DNA from: Bacillus haikouensis
Lineage (GTDB): Bacteria > Bacillota > Bacilli > Bacillales > Bacillaceae_B
DNA: 37,001 nucleotides
Assembly (NCBI RefSeq): GCF_013179555.1
Contig: NZ_JABMCR010000008.1
Location: 1 to 37,001 of the forward strand
Reading direction: 5' to 3'
In this document: piece after piece, positions 1 through 8,542 of the stretch
Layout of the letters: the number at the start of each line of letters is the position of its first letter
How positions within the stretch are numbered: position 1 is the first letter of the stretch
Position numbers and translations under genes: made by a program
Notes under the pieces: generated by a model
The model's database searches: none
What the model saw: only the letters and a program-made list of their open reading frames with translations
Told to the model about the DNA's origin: nothing

Positions 1-72
1 CATTTAAAATTTCCAGGGACGGTCCTTTTGTACCAAGGTTGGACATTTAAACCGATTTCCTCTCTGTTCTCC

Positions 73-98
73 GTTTACTTCACCTCAGTTCGTGGTAT
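73..98 (+). promoter_or_regulatory. Putative SigB (general stress) promoter of the pyruvate oxidase operon
   Basis: GTTTAC at 73-78 and TGGTAT at 93-98 are separated by 14 nt. This fits the SigB pattern GTTTAA-N12-15-GGGTAT with one mismatch in each box. The -10 box ends 38 nt before the ATG at 137. YdaP, the B. subtilis pyruvate oxidase, is a known general stress protein, which agrees with this reading. Nothing else recognisable was seen in 1-72. Confidence 0.6.
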
Positions 99-136
99 CG
101 CAATAGAATAATGAGTTTTTTTGGAGGGTGATAGAA

Positions 137-1858
137 ATGAGTGAGAACTTAGCAGGGTATTTAGCTGCAGAGGTACTGGAGGAATGGGATATCCGCCATC
201 TCTTTGGCTTGCCCGGGGATTCTATTAATCATTTTGTCGACAATCTGAGAAGTGAGAAGGAGCAAATTGAGTTCATTCAAGTCAGGCATGAGGAGGTCGC
301 CGCCCTGGCCGCCTCTTCCTATGCGAAGCTTACAGGCAAAATAGGAGTCTGCTTATCTATTGGAGGACCGGGTGCGGTCCACCTGCTTAACGGGCTATAT
401 GATGCAAAGGCTGACGGAGCGCCGGTGCTCGTTCTCGCCGGTCAGGTGGAAAGCTCCAAGCTTGGGGAGGATTCGTTTCAGGAGGTGCATCTGGAGCGCT
501 TGTTCGAGGATGTTTCTGTATTTAACGCACGCGTCTCTTCGCCGGACTCCTTTCCGGATCTGTTAAATCAAGCGATACGGACTGCTTATGCCAGGAAAGG
601 TGTTTCTGTGCTCGTCATCCCGGACGATATGCCTGCACAGAAAATCAAAGACAACGTGAGAAACACTTCAAGCGTTTCTTCGATTGCAAAACCGGCTCCG
701 CTCCTCGATGATATCCGGAACGGACTTCAATATCTGCAGGATTCCAAACGCCCGGTCATCCTTGCAGGGACAGGAGCAAAAGGTGCGGTGAATGAATTGG
801 AGGAATTTGCGGACAGACTCGCTGCCCCTATCATCTTCACCCTTCCGGCAAAAGGGACCCTGCCTGATGAACACCCGCTCAACCTTGGCCAGCTTGGTCA
901 GATCGGGACGAAGCCTGCATATGAGGCTATGGAGGAAACGGACTTGCTCATCATGATCGGGACGTCGTTCCCTTACAGGGAATTCCTGCCGGAGGATGCG
1001 AAGGCTGTCCAAATCGATGCCGATTCTGCTCAAATCGGTAAAAGGTATCCTGTATCAGCAGGCATCGCTGGTGATTCCAAGCTTGTCCTCCAGGAATGGA
1101 ACAAATCGCTCCCGCGCAGGGAAGACCGTTCCTTTTTAAAAGAATGCCAGATCAATATGAAGAACTGGTGGAAGCATGTAGAGAAGGATGAGACAGAGGC
1201 AACCACACCGATCAAACCGCCGCAGGTCATCCCGATGATCCAGAAGATCGCTGACCATGATGCCACACTGTCAGTCGATGTCGGAAACGTAACGGTCTGG
1301 ACGGCGCGGCATTTCCGGATGACCAATCAGAAATTCATTATCTCCAGTTGGATGGCGACGATGGGATGCGGGCTGCCCGGAGCAATCGCAAGTGCCCTTG
1401 TCTATCCCGAACGCCAGGCGATTGCTGTGTGCGGGGATGGAGGTTTCACCATGGTGATGCACGATTTCGTTACTGCCGTTAAATATAAGCTGCCGATCAT
1501 CGTCGTCATCCTCAATAACAGAAAAATCGGGATGATCAAGTATGAACAGCAAGAAAGCGGCCACCTCGAATATGAGACGGATCTTCAGGATATCGATTTC
1601 GCACAGTTCGCGAAAGCATGCGGCGGGGAAGGCTACCGGGTCATCAAACATGAAGATTTGGAACCTGCTTTTGATATGGCTGCAAAATCCAATAAACCAG
1701 TCATTCTGGATATACAGATTGAAGACCAGCCTCCACTGCCTGGAAAAATCACCCTTGATCAGGCATCAGGCTACTCCAAGCATGTGATGAAGAAATTCTT
1801 CAAGAAACATGAAGTCGAAATGCCTCCGTTGCGTAAAGCCTTAAAGCGGTTATTTTAA
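137..1858 (+). CDS. Pyruvate oxidase-type thiamine pyrophosphate enzyme (YdaP-like)
   Basis: This is a three-domain ThDP flavoenzyme of 573 residues, the usual length of the pyruvate oxidase/acetolactate synthase family. The N-terminal pyrimidine-binding domain carries the conserved catalytic Glu in VRHEEVAALAA (about residue 52). The middle domain (about 190-320) would bind FAD. The C-terminal domain has the ThDP/metal motif beginning GDGGFTMV and ending in NN (about 433-463). The family converts pyruvate to acetate or acetyl phosphate, passing electrons to oxygen or quinone; which acceptor is used here cannot be told. The start is ATG 137, nine bases after GGAGG; a GTG at 128 lies inside that ribosome binding site and is less likely. 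It heads a six-gene operon, with ctaC beginning 11 nt after its stop. An acetolactate synthase role is less likely because no small subunit or ilv gene is nearby. Confidence 0.85.
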   Translation: MSENLAGYLAAEVLEEWDIRHLFGLPGDSINHFVDNLRSEKEQIEFIQVRHEEVAALAASSYAKLTGKIGVCLSIGGPGAVHLLNGLYDAKADGAPVLVLAGQVESSKLGEDSFQEVHLERLFEDVSVFNARVSSPDSFPDLLNQAIRTAYARKGVSVLVIPDDMPAQKIKDNVRNTSSVSSIAKPAPLLDDIRNGLQYLQDSKRPVILAGTGAKGAVNELEEFADRLAAPIIFTLPAKGTLPDEHPLNLGQLGQIGTKPAYEAMEETDLLIMIGTSFPYREFLPEDAKAVQIDADSAQIGKRYPVSAGIAGDSKLVLQEWNKSLPRREDRSFLKECQINMKNWWKHVEKDETEATTPIKPPQVIPMIQKIADHDATLSVDVGNVTVWTARHFRMTNQKFIISSWMATMGCGLPGAIASALVYPERQAIAVCGDGGFTMVMHDFVTAVKYKLPIIVVILNNRKIGMIKYEQQESGHLEYETDLQDIDFAQFAKACGGEGYRVIKHEDLEPAFDMAAKSNKPVILDIQIEDQPPLPGKITLDQASGYSKHVMKKFFKKHEVEMPPLRKALKRLF

Positions 1859-1869
1859 GGAGTGATCAC

Positions 1870-2865
1870 ATGAAACGCCTACTGTATCCGCTCCTTTTTT
1901 CGGTTTCTTTTATACTTACTGGCTGCAATTCTCTTCAGGTCCTTGATACTAAAGGCCCTGTTGCTAAGCTGCAGGAAAATTTGATCCAGCTGTCAACCGG
2001 AATCATGCTGTTTGTCTTCATCACCGTCTTTTCCATGTTTGTGATCTTTACGTGGAAATACAGGGAGACTCCGCAGCGCAGGGATATGATCCCGCCGTAC
2101 GTGAAAGGGAATAAAAAACTTGAAATAGCCTGGACCGTGATTCCCATAGTCTTGTTATTGATCCTGGCAGTACCAACCGTGCAGGGAACCTTTTCGCTCT
2201 CAGATTCTCAGAAGGAACAAGGAGAAAAGATGGAAATCACTGTCACCGGTCATCAATACTGGTGGGAGTTTGAATACAACGACCAAGCGATCACATTATC
2301 AAATGAAGTATGGATCCCAGTGGACACTCCGGTCGTATTCAATCTCAAATCGGAGGATGTCATCCATTCCTTCTGGGTACCCAAACTTGGCGGTAAAAAG
2401 GATTTAAATCCAGGAGGTACAAATCGATTGACCCTCCACGCTTCAGAAACCGGAGTTTATGAAGGGAAGTGTGCCGAACTTTGCGGTGCCTCTCACTCTT
2501 TGATGAGATTCAAAGTCCATGTTGTCAGCAAAGATAGCTATGATCAATGGATAAACGACAAGGCAAAGGGACCGGCTCCTGACACTGCAGCCTCCGCTTC
2601 CTATGAAAAAGGCAAGAAATTATTCACTTCGAACTGCTTAAGCTGTCATGCTGCAGACTATACCGGCAATAGCGATGGTCCGAACCTTGCCGGCATCGGA
2701 AGCAAGGACATGATCGCCAGCGTCGTTCCAAACAATGAACAAAATATGAAAAAGTGGATAAAAGATCCGAAATCCTTTAAGCCTGGTGCAAAAATGCCCG
2801 GATTTAAGGAGCTGTCGGATAAAGAACTTGAAGCACTCAGCAACTATCTTTCCCACTTAGAATAA
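1870..2865 (+). CDS. ctaC: Cytochrome caa3 oxidase subunit II with fused cytochrome c domain
   Basis: A lipoprotein signal peptide ends at LTGC (Cys19), followed by two membrane segments (about 40-62 and 87-105). The outward CuA domain carries His166, Cys201, Glu203, Cys205, His209 and Met212 in the standard CuA arrangement. After a linker, a C-terminal cytochrome c domain (about 245-331) has the haem c motif CLSCH at 256-260 and a candidate axial Met309 in KMPG. The protein accepts electrons from cytochrome c and passes them to subunit I, with the haem domain acting as built-in cytochrome c. The length (331) is close to that of B. subtilis CtaC. A ribosome binding site (GGAGTG) directly follows the upstream stop codon, so the gene is co-transcribed with pyruvate oxidase. 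The CuA ligands, haem motif and lipobox are directly visible. Confidence 0.95.
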   Translation: MKRLLYPLLFSVSFILTGCNSLQVLDTKGPVAKLQENLIQLSTGIMLFVFITVFSMFVIFTWKYRETPQRRDMIPPYVKGNKKLEIAWTVIPIVLLLILAVPTVQGTFSLSDSQKEQGEKMEITVTGHQYWWEFEYNDQAITLSNEVWIPVDTPVVFNLKSEDVIHSFWVPKLGGKKDLNPGGTNRLTLHASETGVYEGKCAELCGASHSLMRFKVHVVSKDSYDQWINDKAKGPAPDTAASASYEKGKKLFTSNCLSCHAADYTGNSDGPNLAGIGSKDMIASVVPNNEQNMKKWIKDPKSFKPGAKMPGFKELSDKELEALSNYLSHLE

Positions 2866-2893
2866 TGAATTCGGTGAAAAGGAGGGTTCTCCA

Positions 2894-4843
2894 ATGGACA
2901 TCAAATATACGATTTTTGGCAGGGAGTTTGTGTTTCCATCGGATATTATCGCTGCGGACCTGTCTATTTTGCTAATGGGAATTATGGCCATATTTTTCTT
3001 GACCCGCTATCGAAAATGGCAATATGCGTGGGATTGGATGACCTCCACTCACCATACCAAAGTAGGGATCATGTACCTCGCTGCAGGCGGGGCATTTTTC
3101 CTGAGGGCCGGTCTGGATGCCTTGATCATCCGCCTCCAGCTGGCACTCCCCGAGAATCAGTTCTGGGTCTTCCAAGGGGAAAAATACAACCAGATGATGA
3201 CGACGCATGGAACCACCATGATTTTCTTCGTGGCCATGCCCCTCTTGATCGGGTTGATGAATGTCGCCGTCCCCCTCCAAATTGGTGCAAGGGATCTTTC
3301 CTTTCCTTATATGAACCTGCTCAGTTTCTGGCTGTTTCTGACTGGGGGGGCATTGGTGAACGTGAGCTTCGTTCTCGGCGGATCCCCGTCAACCGGATGG
3401 ACTGCCTACTCACCTTTAAGCCTGGATACATTCAGTCCCGGACCCGGGCTTGACTATTACACGCTTGGCATTCAGATTGCAGGAATCGGCACCATGCTGA
3501 CAGCCATCAACTTTCTCGTTACGATCATCAGAAAGCGTGCCAAAGGAATGACGTTCATGAGGATGCCGCTCTTCACATGGTCCTCATTCGTGACGTCGAT
3601 CTTGATTCTGTTTGCTTTCCCGGCATTGACCGTCGCCTTATTGCTGCTGATGATGGACCGTGTGTATGGCACGGCATTCCTTAGCGGAACGGATGGTAAT
3701 CCATTGATTTGGCAGCATTTGTTCTGGATATTCGGACACCCTGAGGTCTATATATTGATCCTCCCTGCATTCGGCATCTTTTCAGATGTCATCACGACCT
3801 TTTCACGCAAAAATTTATTCGGTTATGCCGCCATGGTATTTGCGATTGTCCTGATCGGATTCCTTGGCTTCATGGTGTGGATACACCATATGTTCACCGT
3901 TGGACTGGGTCCGATTTCAAATGCGATTTTCGCACTGGCGACGATGTCGATCGCGGTCCCGACAGGAATCAAGATTTTCAACTGGCTGTTTACCATCCGC
4001 GGAGGGGTCATCCGATTCAAGACGGCCATGCTTTTTTCACTTGCATTCATTCCTACCTTTTTAATCGGAGGGGCAACCGGCGTCATGCTTTCATCCGCTC
4101 CTGCTGATTACCAATACCACGACAGCTACTTTGTCGTCGGCCATTTTCATTATGTCATTGTAGGGGGCACCATTTTAGGAATCTTTGCCGGTGTCTATTA
4201 CTGGTGGCCAAAGATGTTCGGCTTTTTATTGAATGAAGTCCTTGGAAAATGGCATTTCTGGCTGTTCACCATCGGCTTCCACCTCACGTTCTTCCCGATG
4301 CACCTTATGGGGCTGAACGGGATGCCGCGGCGGGTGTTCACTTATTTCGAAAGCGACGGACTCGGCAGCTTGAATCTGATCAGTACAGTCGGGGCCTTCA
4401 TTATGGCTGCTGCCGTCATGGTTTTCCTATTTAATATCTACTGGAGTATCCGCCACGGGGAGAAAGATTCAACCGGTGACCCTTGGGATGGAAGAACGAT
4501 TGAATGGGCCCTTTCCTCCCCTCCTCCCCCTGGCAATTTCATTGATCGCCCGGTCATCACGACGATCGATCAGCTATGGTATGAAAAGAGGAACGGGAAT
4601 GGATACCTGAGAACAATCAAAGAAGATGGTCCGATCTATTTATCCAAACATACGGCTCAGCCCATTTTTCTGTCCGCCATCTTTTTCTGCTCTTCCTTCG
4701 GCTTCATCTTTTACCAGCCTCTCCTTCAGTGGGCAGGTGTGATCGGTGTCATGTGCATACTGGTCCTGAGGTCTTTCAAGGATGACAGCTGGCAGGCATA
4801 CACCCGCTCTGAACTTCGCGATGAAAAGGAGGAAAAGTCATGA
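2894..4843 (+). CDS. ctaD: Cytochrome c oxidase subunit I (haem-copper, caa3 type)
   Basis: This is a 649-residue polytopic membrane protein, the catalytic subunit that reduces oxygen to water and pumps protons. The HPEVY motif gives the CuB His, the proton-channel Glu and the cross-linked Tyr of A-type oxidases. The sequence HDSYFVVGHFHYVIVGG supplies the haem a and a3 His ligands in helix X. An early TTHGT segment carries the first haem a His. The length is slightly more than the roughly 620 residues of B. subtilis CtaD, with a hydrophobic C-terminal extension. GGAGG precedes the ATG by eight bases. Its last four bases overlap the start of ctaE (ATGA), which indicates translational coupling. 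Confidence 0.95.
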   Translation: MDIKYTIFGREFVFPSDIIAADLSILLMGIMAIFFLTRYRKWQYAWDWMTSTHHTKVGIMYLAAGGAFFLRAGLDALIIRLQLALPENQFWVFQGEKYNQMMTTHGTTMIFFVAMPLLIGLMNVAVPLQIGARDLSFPYMNLLSFWLFLTGGALVNVSFVLGGSPSTGWTAYSPLSLDTFSPGPGLDYYTLGIQIAGIGTMLTAINFLVTIIRKRAKGMTFMRMPLFTWSSFVTSILILFAFPALTVALLLLMMDRVYGTAFLSGTDGNPLIWQHLFWIFGHPEVYILILPAFGIFSDVITTFSRKNLFGYAAMVFAIVLIGFLGFMVWIHHMFTVGLGPISNAIFALATMSIAVPTGIKIFNWLFTIRGGVIRFKTAMLFSLAFIPTFLIGGATGVMLSSAPADYQYHDSYFVVGHFHYVIVGGTILGIFAGVYYWWPKMFGFLLNEVLGKWHFWLFTIGFHLTFFPMHLMGLNGMPRRVFTYFESDGLGSLNLISTVGAFIMAAAVMVFLFNIYWSIRHGEKDSTGDPWDGRTIEWALSSPPPPGNFIDRPVITTIDQLWYEKRNGNGYLRTIKEDGPIYLSKHTAQPIFLSAIFFCSSFGFIFYQPLLQWAGVIGVMCILVLRSFKDDSWQAYTRSELRDEKEEKS

Positions 4844-5424
4844 ACACAGAGTCCTTTCTTCTTGAGCAGAAAGAAGATAAGAAACTGGGAATGTGGTTCT
4901 TCATCGCAGCGGAGGTCGTCATCTTCGCTTCTTTATTCGGCGTCTACCTGACTCTGCGATCCCATACAGACGGCGGCCCCGCCCCGAAAGAAATGTTTGA
5001 ATTGAACAGTGTAATGGTGTCAACCATTCTCCTGCTTTCAAGCAGCTTCACCCTTTACATTTGCCATCAGGCAAGCGAAGGAAGAAAATCAGGAAAAACG
5101 ATCGTCTTCTTAGCGATGACAATGATATTGGCAGGATTGTTTTTATTCATGGAAGGCAGGGAATTTCTTCTTTACTATGACAAAGGGTATGAGATGCAGA
5201 ACAGCTCTTTTTTGTCAGCCTTTTACCTGCTTGTTGGAACCCATGGGGCGCATGTCGCCACAGGTCTCATCTGGATGGCTCTCTTACTCATCCACTTTAG
5301 AAGGAAGGGTATGAATATAGAAACTCAGTCAAAATTGACCGTGTTTTCTCTTTACTGGCACTTTGTGGACCTCGTGTGGGTACTGATTTTCACTCTCGTC
5401 TATTTATACGGGAAGGTGGGGTAA
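4840..5424 (+). CDS. ctaE: Cytochrome c oxidase subunit III
   Basis: This 194-residue protein has five predicted membrane helices and family features such as GMWFFIAAEVVIFASLF near the N terminus, GTHGAHVATGLIW in the centre and YWHFVDLVWV near the C terminus. Subunit III stabilises the oxidase and the proton uptake path. The length matches the short five-helix subunit III of Gram-positive caa3 oxidases, where two helices have moved to subunit I. It overlaps ctaD by 4 nt and is followed after 4 nt by the next small membrane gene. Confidence 0.93.
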   Translation: MNTESFLLEQKEDKKLGMWFFIAAEVVIFASLFGVYLTLRSHTDGGPAPKEMFELNSVMVSTILLLSSSFTLYICHQASEGRKSGKTIVFLAMTMILAGLFLFMEGREFLLYYDKGYEMQNSSFLSAFYLLVGTHGAHVATGLIWMALLLIHFRRKGMNIETQSKLTVFSLYWHFVDLVWVLIFTLVYLYGKVG

Positions 5425-5428
5425 CAGC

Positions 5429-5695
5429 ATGAATAAATCGGTACTTACCTTCCTTTACCTGATTGTCATCGGCACTGCCCTCGGGGGATATTTCCTGATT
5501 GAATACGGCAGGAAGCATTTTTCACCATCAGCCATTCTCCTGATGATCCTGACTCTTGCCGCCATCTCCATTTTCGTTCAGTTGTCTGCCCTTATGAAGG
5601 CACATCCTCCTTTGAACAAGTGGAAATGGATATCGTTATCAAGCGGCCTTCTCGTCGGAGGACTCGCGGTTTTATATTTACTATTACTGAAATAG
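5429..5695 (+). CDS. Small three-helix membrane protein, probably oxidase subunit IV equivalent
   Basis: This is an 88-residue, very hydrophobic protein with three predicted membrane segments (about 5-24, 34-55 and 66-86). Its place directly after ctaE, with a 4-nt gap, is where Bacillus cta operons carry the small subunit IV (CtaF, about 110 residues). I cannot see clear CtaF motifs, so the assignment is from context only. The ribosome binding site (GGAAGGTGGGG) overlaps the end of ctaE. Confidence 0.6.
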   Translation: MNKSVLTFLYLIVIGTALGGYFLIEYGRKHFSPSAILLMILTLAAISIFVQLSALMKAHPPLNKWKWISLSSGLLVGGLAVLYLLLLK

Positions 5696-5706
5696 GAGGA
5701 ATTCAA

Positions 5707-7299
5707 ATGGATGGCATTACGATCTTATTATGGATTCTTCTATCTCTCATCGCATTGATCATCCTGGTCCCCGCCGGAATGATCCTCTATATCATGGTCA
5801 GGGATGAGCAGCAGGAAGAACATGCTGTATTAAGGAATTTTCCGATTCTCGGAAAAATGAGATATATTTTAGAAAAAATCGGCCCGGAAATGCGGCAATA
5901 CCTTTTCTCGAATGACACTGAAGAGAAACCATTCTCCAGAAATGAATACCAGCAAACCGTCTTATCTGGAAAATATAAATCACGGATGCTTGGCTTCGGA
6001 TCGGAACGCGACTTTGAGCGCGAAGGCTATTATATCAGAAATGCATTATTTCCAGTTCAGCGCGATGAACTGCGCGTTGACAACAGCCAAAGAATAAAGT
6101 CTAAGATTTACAAAATCGATAAGGATAATTTGTTCAGGAGAAAAGAGCACCGGGAAGAGCAAGAAGTCGATCCCTTCCTGCTAAGGAATGAAGATGCCCC
6201 CGTCATCGGGGAGCAAACATGCAGGCACCCCTTCAAAGTGAGGAGCCTGATCGGCCAATCCGCTATGAGTTACGGTTCACTCGGGGAAAAAGCCATCACT
6301 GCCCTTTCAACCGGCCTGGCTCTGGCCAAAGGTACATGGATGAATACCGGAGAAGGCGGATTATCAAAACACCACTTAAAAGGCGGCGTCGATATCATCT
6401 GTCAAATCGGTCCAGGTCTTTTCGGCGTCCGCACCAAGGATGGTGATTTTTCATGGGAAGAATTCAAAAAGAAAAGCGAACTGGACGAGATTAAAGCATT
6501 TGAACTGAAACTCGCACAGGGAGCCAAAACCCGGGGAGGACATGTGGACGAAGCTAAGGTAACACCTGAAATAGCAAATATCCGCAATGTGGAACCGTAT
6601 AAATCAATCGACAGCCCCAACCGTTTCAAGGAGTTTGGAACAAACGAAGAAATGCTGGATTTCATTGATGAACTGCGTCAGGTCGGCGGAAAACCTGTCG
6701 GAATCAAGATTGTTGTAGGAAGTACAAACGATATCGAGGAACTTGCCTCATACATGGCCGATACAGGAAAACATCCTGACTTCATCACCGTAGACGGCGG
6801 CGAAGGCGGCACCGGGGCTTCCTATCATGAATTGGCCGCTTCTACAGGTGTTCCGATCAAGTCGGCACTTCCTTTTCTCCATGATACGCTTATCAAACAC
6901 GGTGTCCGGGACAAAGTGAAGATATTTGCCTCAGGGAAGCTGCTTACACCTGACAAAGTCGCCTTCGCTCTCGCCCTTGGAGCCGATTTTGTGAATATCG
7001 CGAGAGGCCTGATGTTTTCCGTCGGCTGCATCCAGGCTCAGGTATGCCATACCAATAATTGTCCGGTTGGGGTTGCAACTACAGACAATAGACTGCAGAA
7101 AGCTCTGATTGTAGAAGAAAAATCCTTCCGTGTCTGCAACTACATGCTCTCCCTGCGTGAAGGGCTATACAATCTATCGGCTGCAGCCGGGGTGGATACG
7201 CCAACCAAACTATCAAGAGAGCACATCGTATTCCGCGACAAAGACGGCCGCCTATTTCCCATGAAACCCGAAACAAACCAGGAAATACAAAAAGCATGA
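5707..7299 (+). CDS. FMN-binding glutamate synthase-domain protein (YerD-like)
   Basis: This is a 530-residue membrane-anchored protein: one N-terminal helix (about residues 5-28), then a glutamate synthase central-type FMN barrel. Visible features are NTGEGGLSKHH, the GGEGGTGAS phosphate-binding segment and a cysteine cluster GCIQAQVCHTNNC of the C-x5-C-x4-C type that binds a 3Fe-4S cluster in glutamate synthases. There is no glutaminase domain, as in B. subtilis YerD. The true substrate of these stand-alone proteins is unknown. The ATG at 5707 is chosen because AGGAGG precedes it by six bases; the same frame is open further upstream, but that part overlaps the previous gene. It ends the operon just before a strong terminator. 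A respiratory-chain-linked oxidoreductase is plausible from the anchor and the oxidase neighbours, but that is inference. Confidence 0.8.
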   Translation: MDGITILLWILLSLIALIILVPAGMILYIMVRDEQQEEHAVLRNFPILGKMRYILEKIGPEMRQYLFSNDTEEKPFSRNEYQQTVLSGKYKSRMLGFGSERDFEREGYYIRNALFPVQRDELRVDNSQRIKSKIYKIDKDNLFRRKEHREEQEVDPFLLRNEDAPVIGEQTCRHPFKVRSLIGQSAMSYGSLGEKAITALSTGLALAKGTWMNTGEGGLSKHHLKGGVDIICQIGPGLFGVRTKDGDFSWEEFKKKSELDEIKAFELKLAQGAKTRGGHVDEAKVTPEIANIRNVEPYKSIDSPNRFKEFGTNEEMLDFIDELRQVGGKPVGIKIVVGSTNDIEELASYMADTGKHPDFITVDGGEGGTGASYHELAASTGVPIKSALPFLHDTLIKHGVRDKVKIFASGKLLTPDKVAFALALGADFVNIARGLMFSVGCIQAQVCHTNNCPVGVATTDNRLQKALIVEEKSFRVCNYMLSLREGLYNLSAAAGVDTPTKLSREHIVFRDKDGRLFPMKPETNQEIQKA

Positions 7300-7301
7300 C
7301 C

Positions 7302-7347
7302 AAAGGCCAGGCCCGCACTGTTTAAAGTGCGGGACTGGCCTTTAATT
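7302..7347 (+). terminator. Intrinsic terminator of the pyruvate oxidase-caa3 operon
   Basis: Arms at 7302-7319 and 7326-7343 form an 18-bp stem with a single mismatch and a six-base loop. The stem starts AAAGGCC and ends GGCCTTT, followed by a short T-containing tail. Confidence 0.85.
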
Positions 7348-7390
7348 CTTTCACTGAAATCGTCAATGAACATGGTGAAATATTGAATAA

Positions 7391-7876
7391 ATGATTTCGA
7401 AAGAAGTGATCGAAGTGAAAGGTAATAGAGAAGCGATCCTCCGGCACCTTAAGGAAATGATTCAATGGGTGAAGTCATTGAACAATCTTCCGGCAGAAAT
7501 GGTTTCGTCCAATCGATGAGAACAAGTGGAGTACCGCAGAGATCATCTGCCATTTCGGACCGTGGGATGATTTTGTAGTGACCAAGAGGCTGCCTTATCT
7601 GGGGAACAGCGATCCGCTTCCGAAAGCGCCTGATTCCCGGCACCTGAATGAACAGTCCGCTTCAAAAGCCCTCTCCTATGAACAAACCACCGTCATCCAA
7701 TCGTTCATTGACTCCCAAAAACGGTTGTTGACAGGTATCTGTGAAATCCCTTAAGTATCGTGGGACAAACGATCAAACCTGGTGAAAAAAAATGGGCACT
7801 TTCCGGCTATCTGAAAGGACTGGCCGATCATGACCTTCACCATAGTCAGCAGATAGAACAGGCCCATGCACATTAA
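7391..7876 (+). pseudogene. Broken DinB-superfamily gene (two frameshifts)
   Basis: Three consecutive frame segments read as one DinB_2-like protein of about 160 residues. Segment one runs from ATG 7391 to a TGA at 7517-7519. Segment two continues from about 7500 in the next frame (WFRPIDENKWSTAEIICHFG) to a TAA at 7752-7754. Segment three, back in the first frame, runs from about 7757 (IVGQTIKPGEKKW) to TAA 7874-7876 and includes DHDLHHSQQIEQ, the His-rich metal site typical of this fold. The two shifts compensate each other. Members of this superfamily are four-helix metal-binding proteins, often damage-induced or thiol-transferase-like. The gene is either decayed or carries two sequencing errors. 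Confidence 0.75.
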
Positions 7877-7878
7877 AA

Positions 7879-7907
7879 ACGCTCAGATCTGATCTGAGCG
7901 CTCTTTA
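7879..7907. terminator. Bidirectional hairpin terminator
   Basis: The arms 7880-7889 and 7891-7900 (CGCTCAGATC and its complement) form a stem between two convergent units. On the minus strand it is followed by TTTTT, so it mainly serves the acetyltransferase gene; on the plus strand it ends the DinB remnant. Confidence 0.75.
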
Positions 7908-8468
7908 ATAATAATCCTCCGCATTCATATAATACACGTGGTTATCGGTCCACGCCCCATTTTCATTGATAAAGCCCTTCCGTGTGCATTCGAACTTCAT
8001 TCCGACCGACTCGGCAAGCCTGATCGAAGGAATATTATCAAGGTTAATATGTGCCTCTACCCGGTGATAATTGACCTTTTCAAACGCCATCTTCAACGCA
8101 GCCCTCACAGCTTCCTTCCCGTAACCCTGCTTCCAGTGCGTGTTGTTCAGCGTATAACCGATCCGTCCCCAATGAAAACTCAGCCTCATCAAGGTAGAAA
8201 AATCAATGTTTCCGATATACGCTCCAGTCTGTTTCAGGAACACACCGAAAATATAGACCTCGTCGTTGTTCATCATTATATTCTGCTGGTCGATCATGTC
8301 ACGGAACCAATATTCCGTACACTCACTCAAATCCTGCCATCCAAGATCATACTTGTGCTGGGCAGGCAGCCTTTTCATATTCTCATTGAACCAGTTCCAA
8401 TAGTCACTCTTCATGAACGGTCTTATAATTAACCGCGGTGTTTCTATGCTTAAACTTCTTTTATCCAC
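7905..8468 (-). CDS. GNAT-family N-acetyltransferase (RimJ/RimL type)
   Basis: This 187-residue protein has the acetyltransferase layout: the N-terminal ETPRLIIRPF strand common to RimJ/RimL-like enzymes, then GNIDFS, and the coenzyme A-binding region around YTLNNTHWKQGYGKEAVRAAL, followed by RVEAHINLDNIPSIRLAESVGMKFE. It would transfer an acetyl group from acetyl-CoA to an amine, possibly a protein N terminus or a small molecule; the substrate cannot be predicted. I prefer the GTG at 8468, with AGAGAGG about eight bases upstream, over the ATG at 8510, because a TATAAT-like -10 box (8519-8524 on the complement) would put the transcription start at about that ATG. Confidence 0.8.
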   Translation of the reverse strand: MDKRSLSIETPRLIIRPFMKSDYWNWFNENMKRLPAQHKYDLGWQDLSECTEYWFRDMIDQQNIMMNNDEVYIFGVFLKQTGAYIGNIDFSTLMRLSFHWGRIGYTLNNTHWKQGYGKEAVRAALKMAFEKVNYHRVEAHINLDNIPSIRLAESVGMKFECTRKGFINENGAWTDNHVYYMNAEDYY

Positions 8469-8542
8469 CCGAAGCACCTCTCTTTCAAGGCAATCAGCCA
8501 ATATCCTCATATCCTCTAATTATAGCAGTTTATCAGCAGAAA

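Noticed and set aside
1-60. GGGACGGTCC near the left edge as a terminator of an upstream gene
   Set aside because: The stem would be very short and any longer arm lies outside the window.
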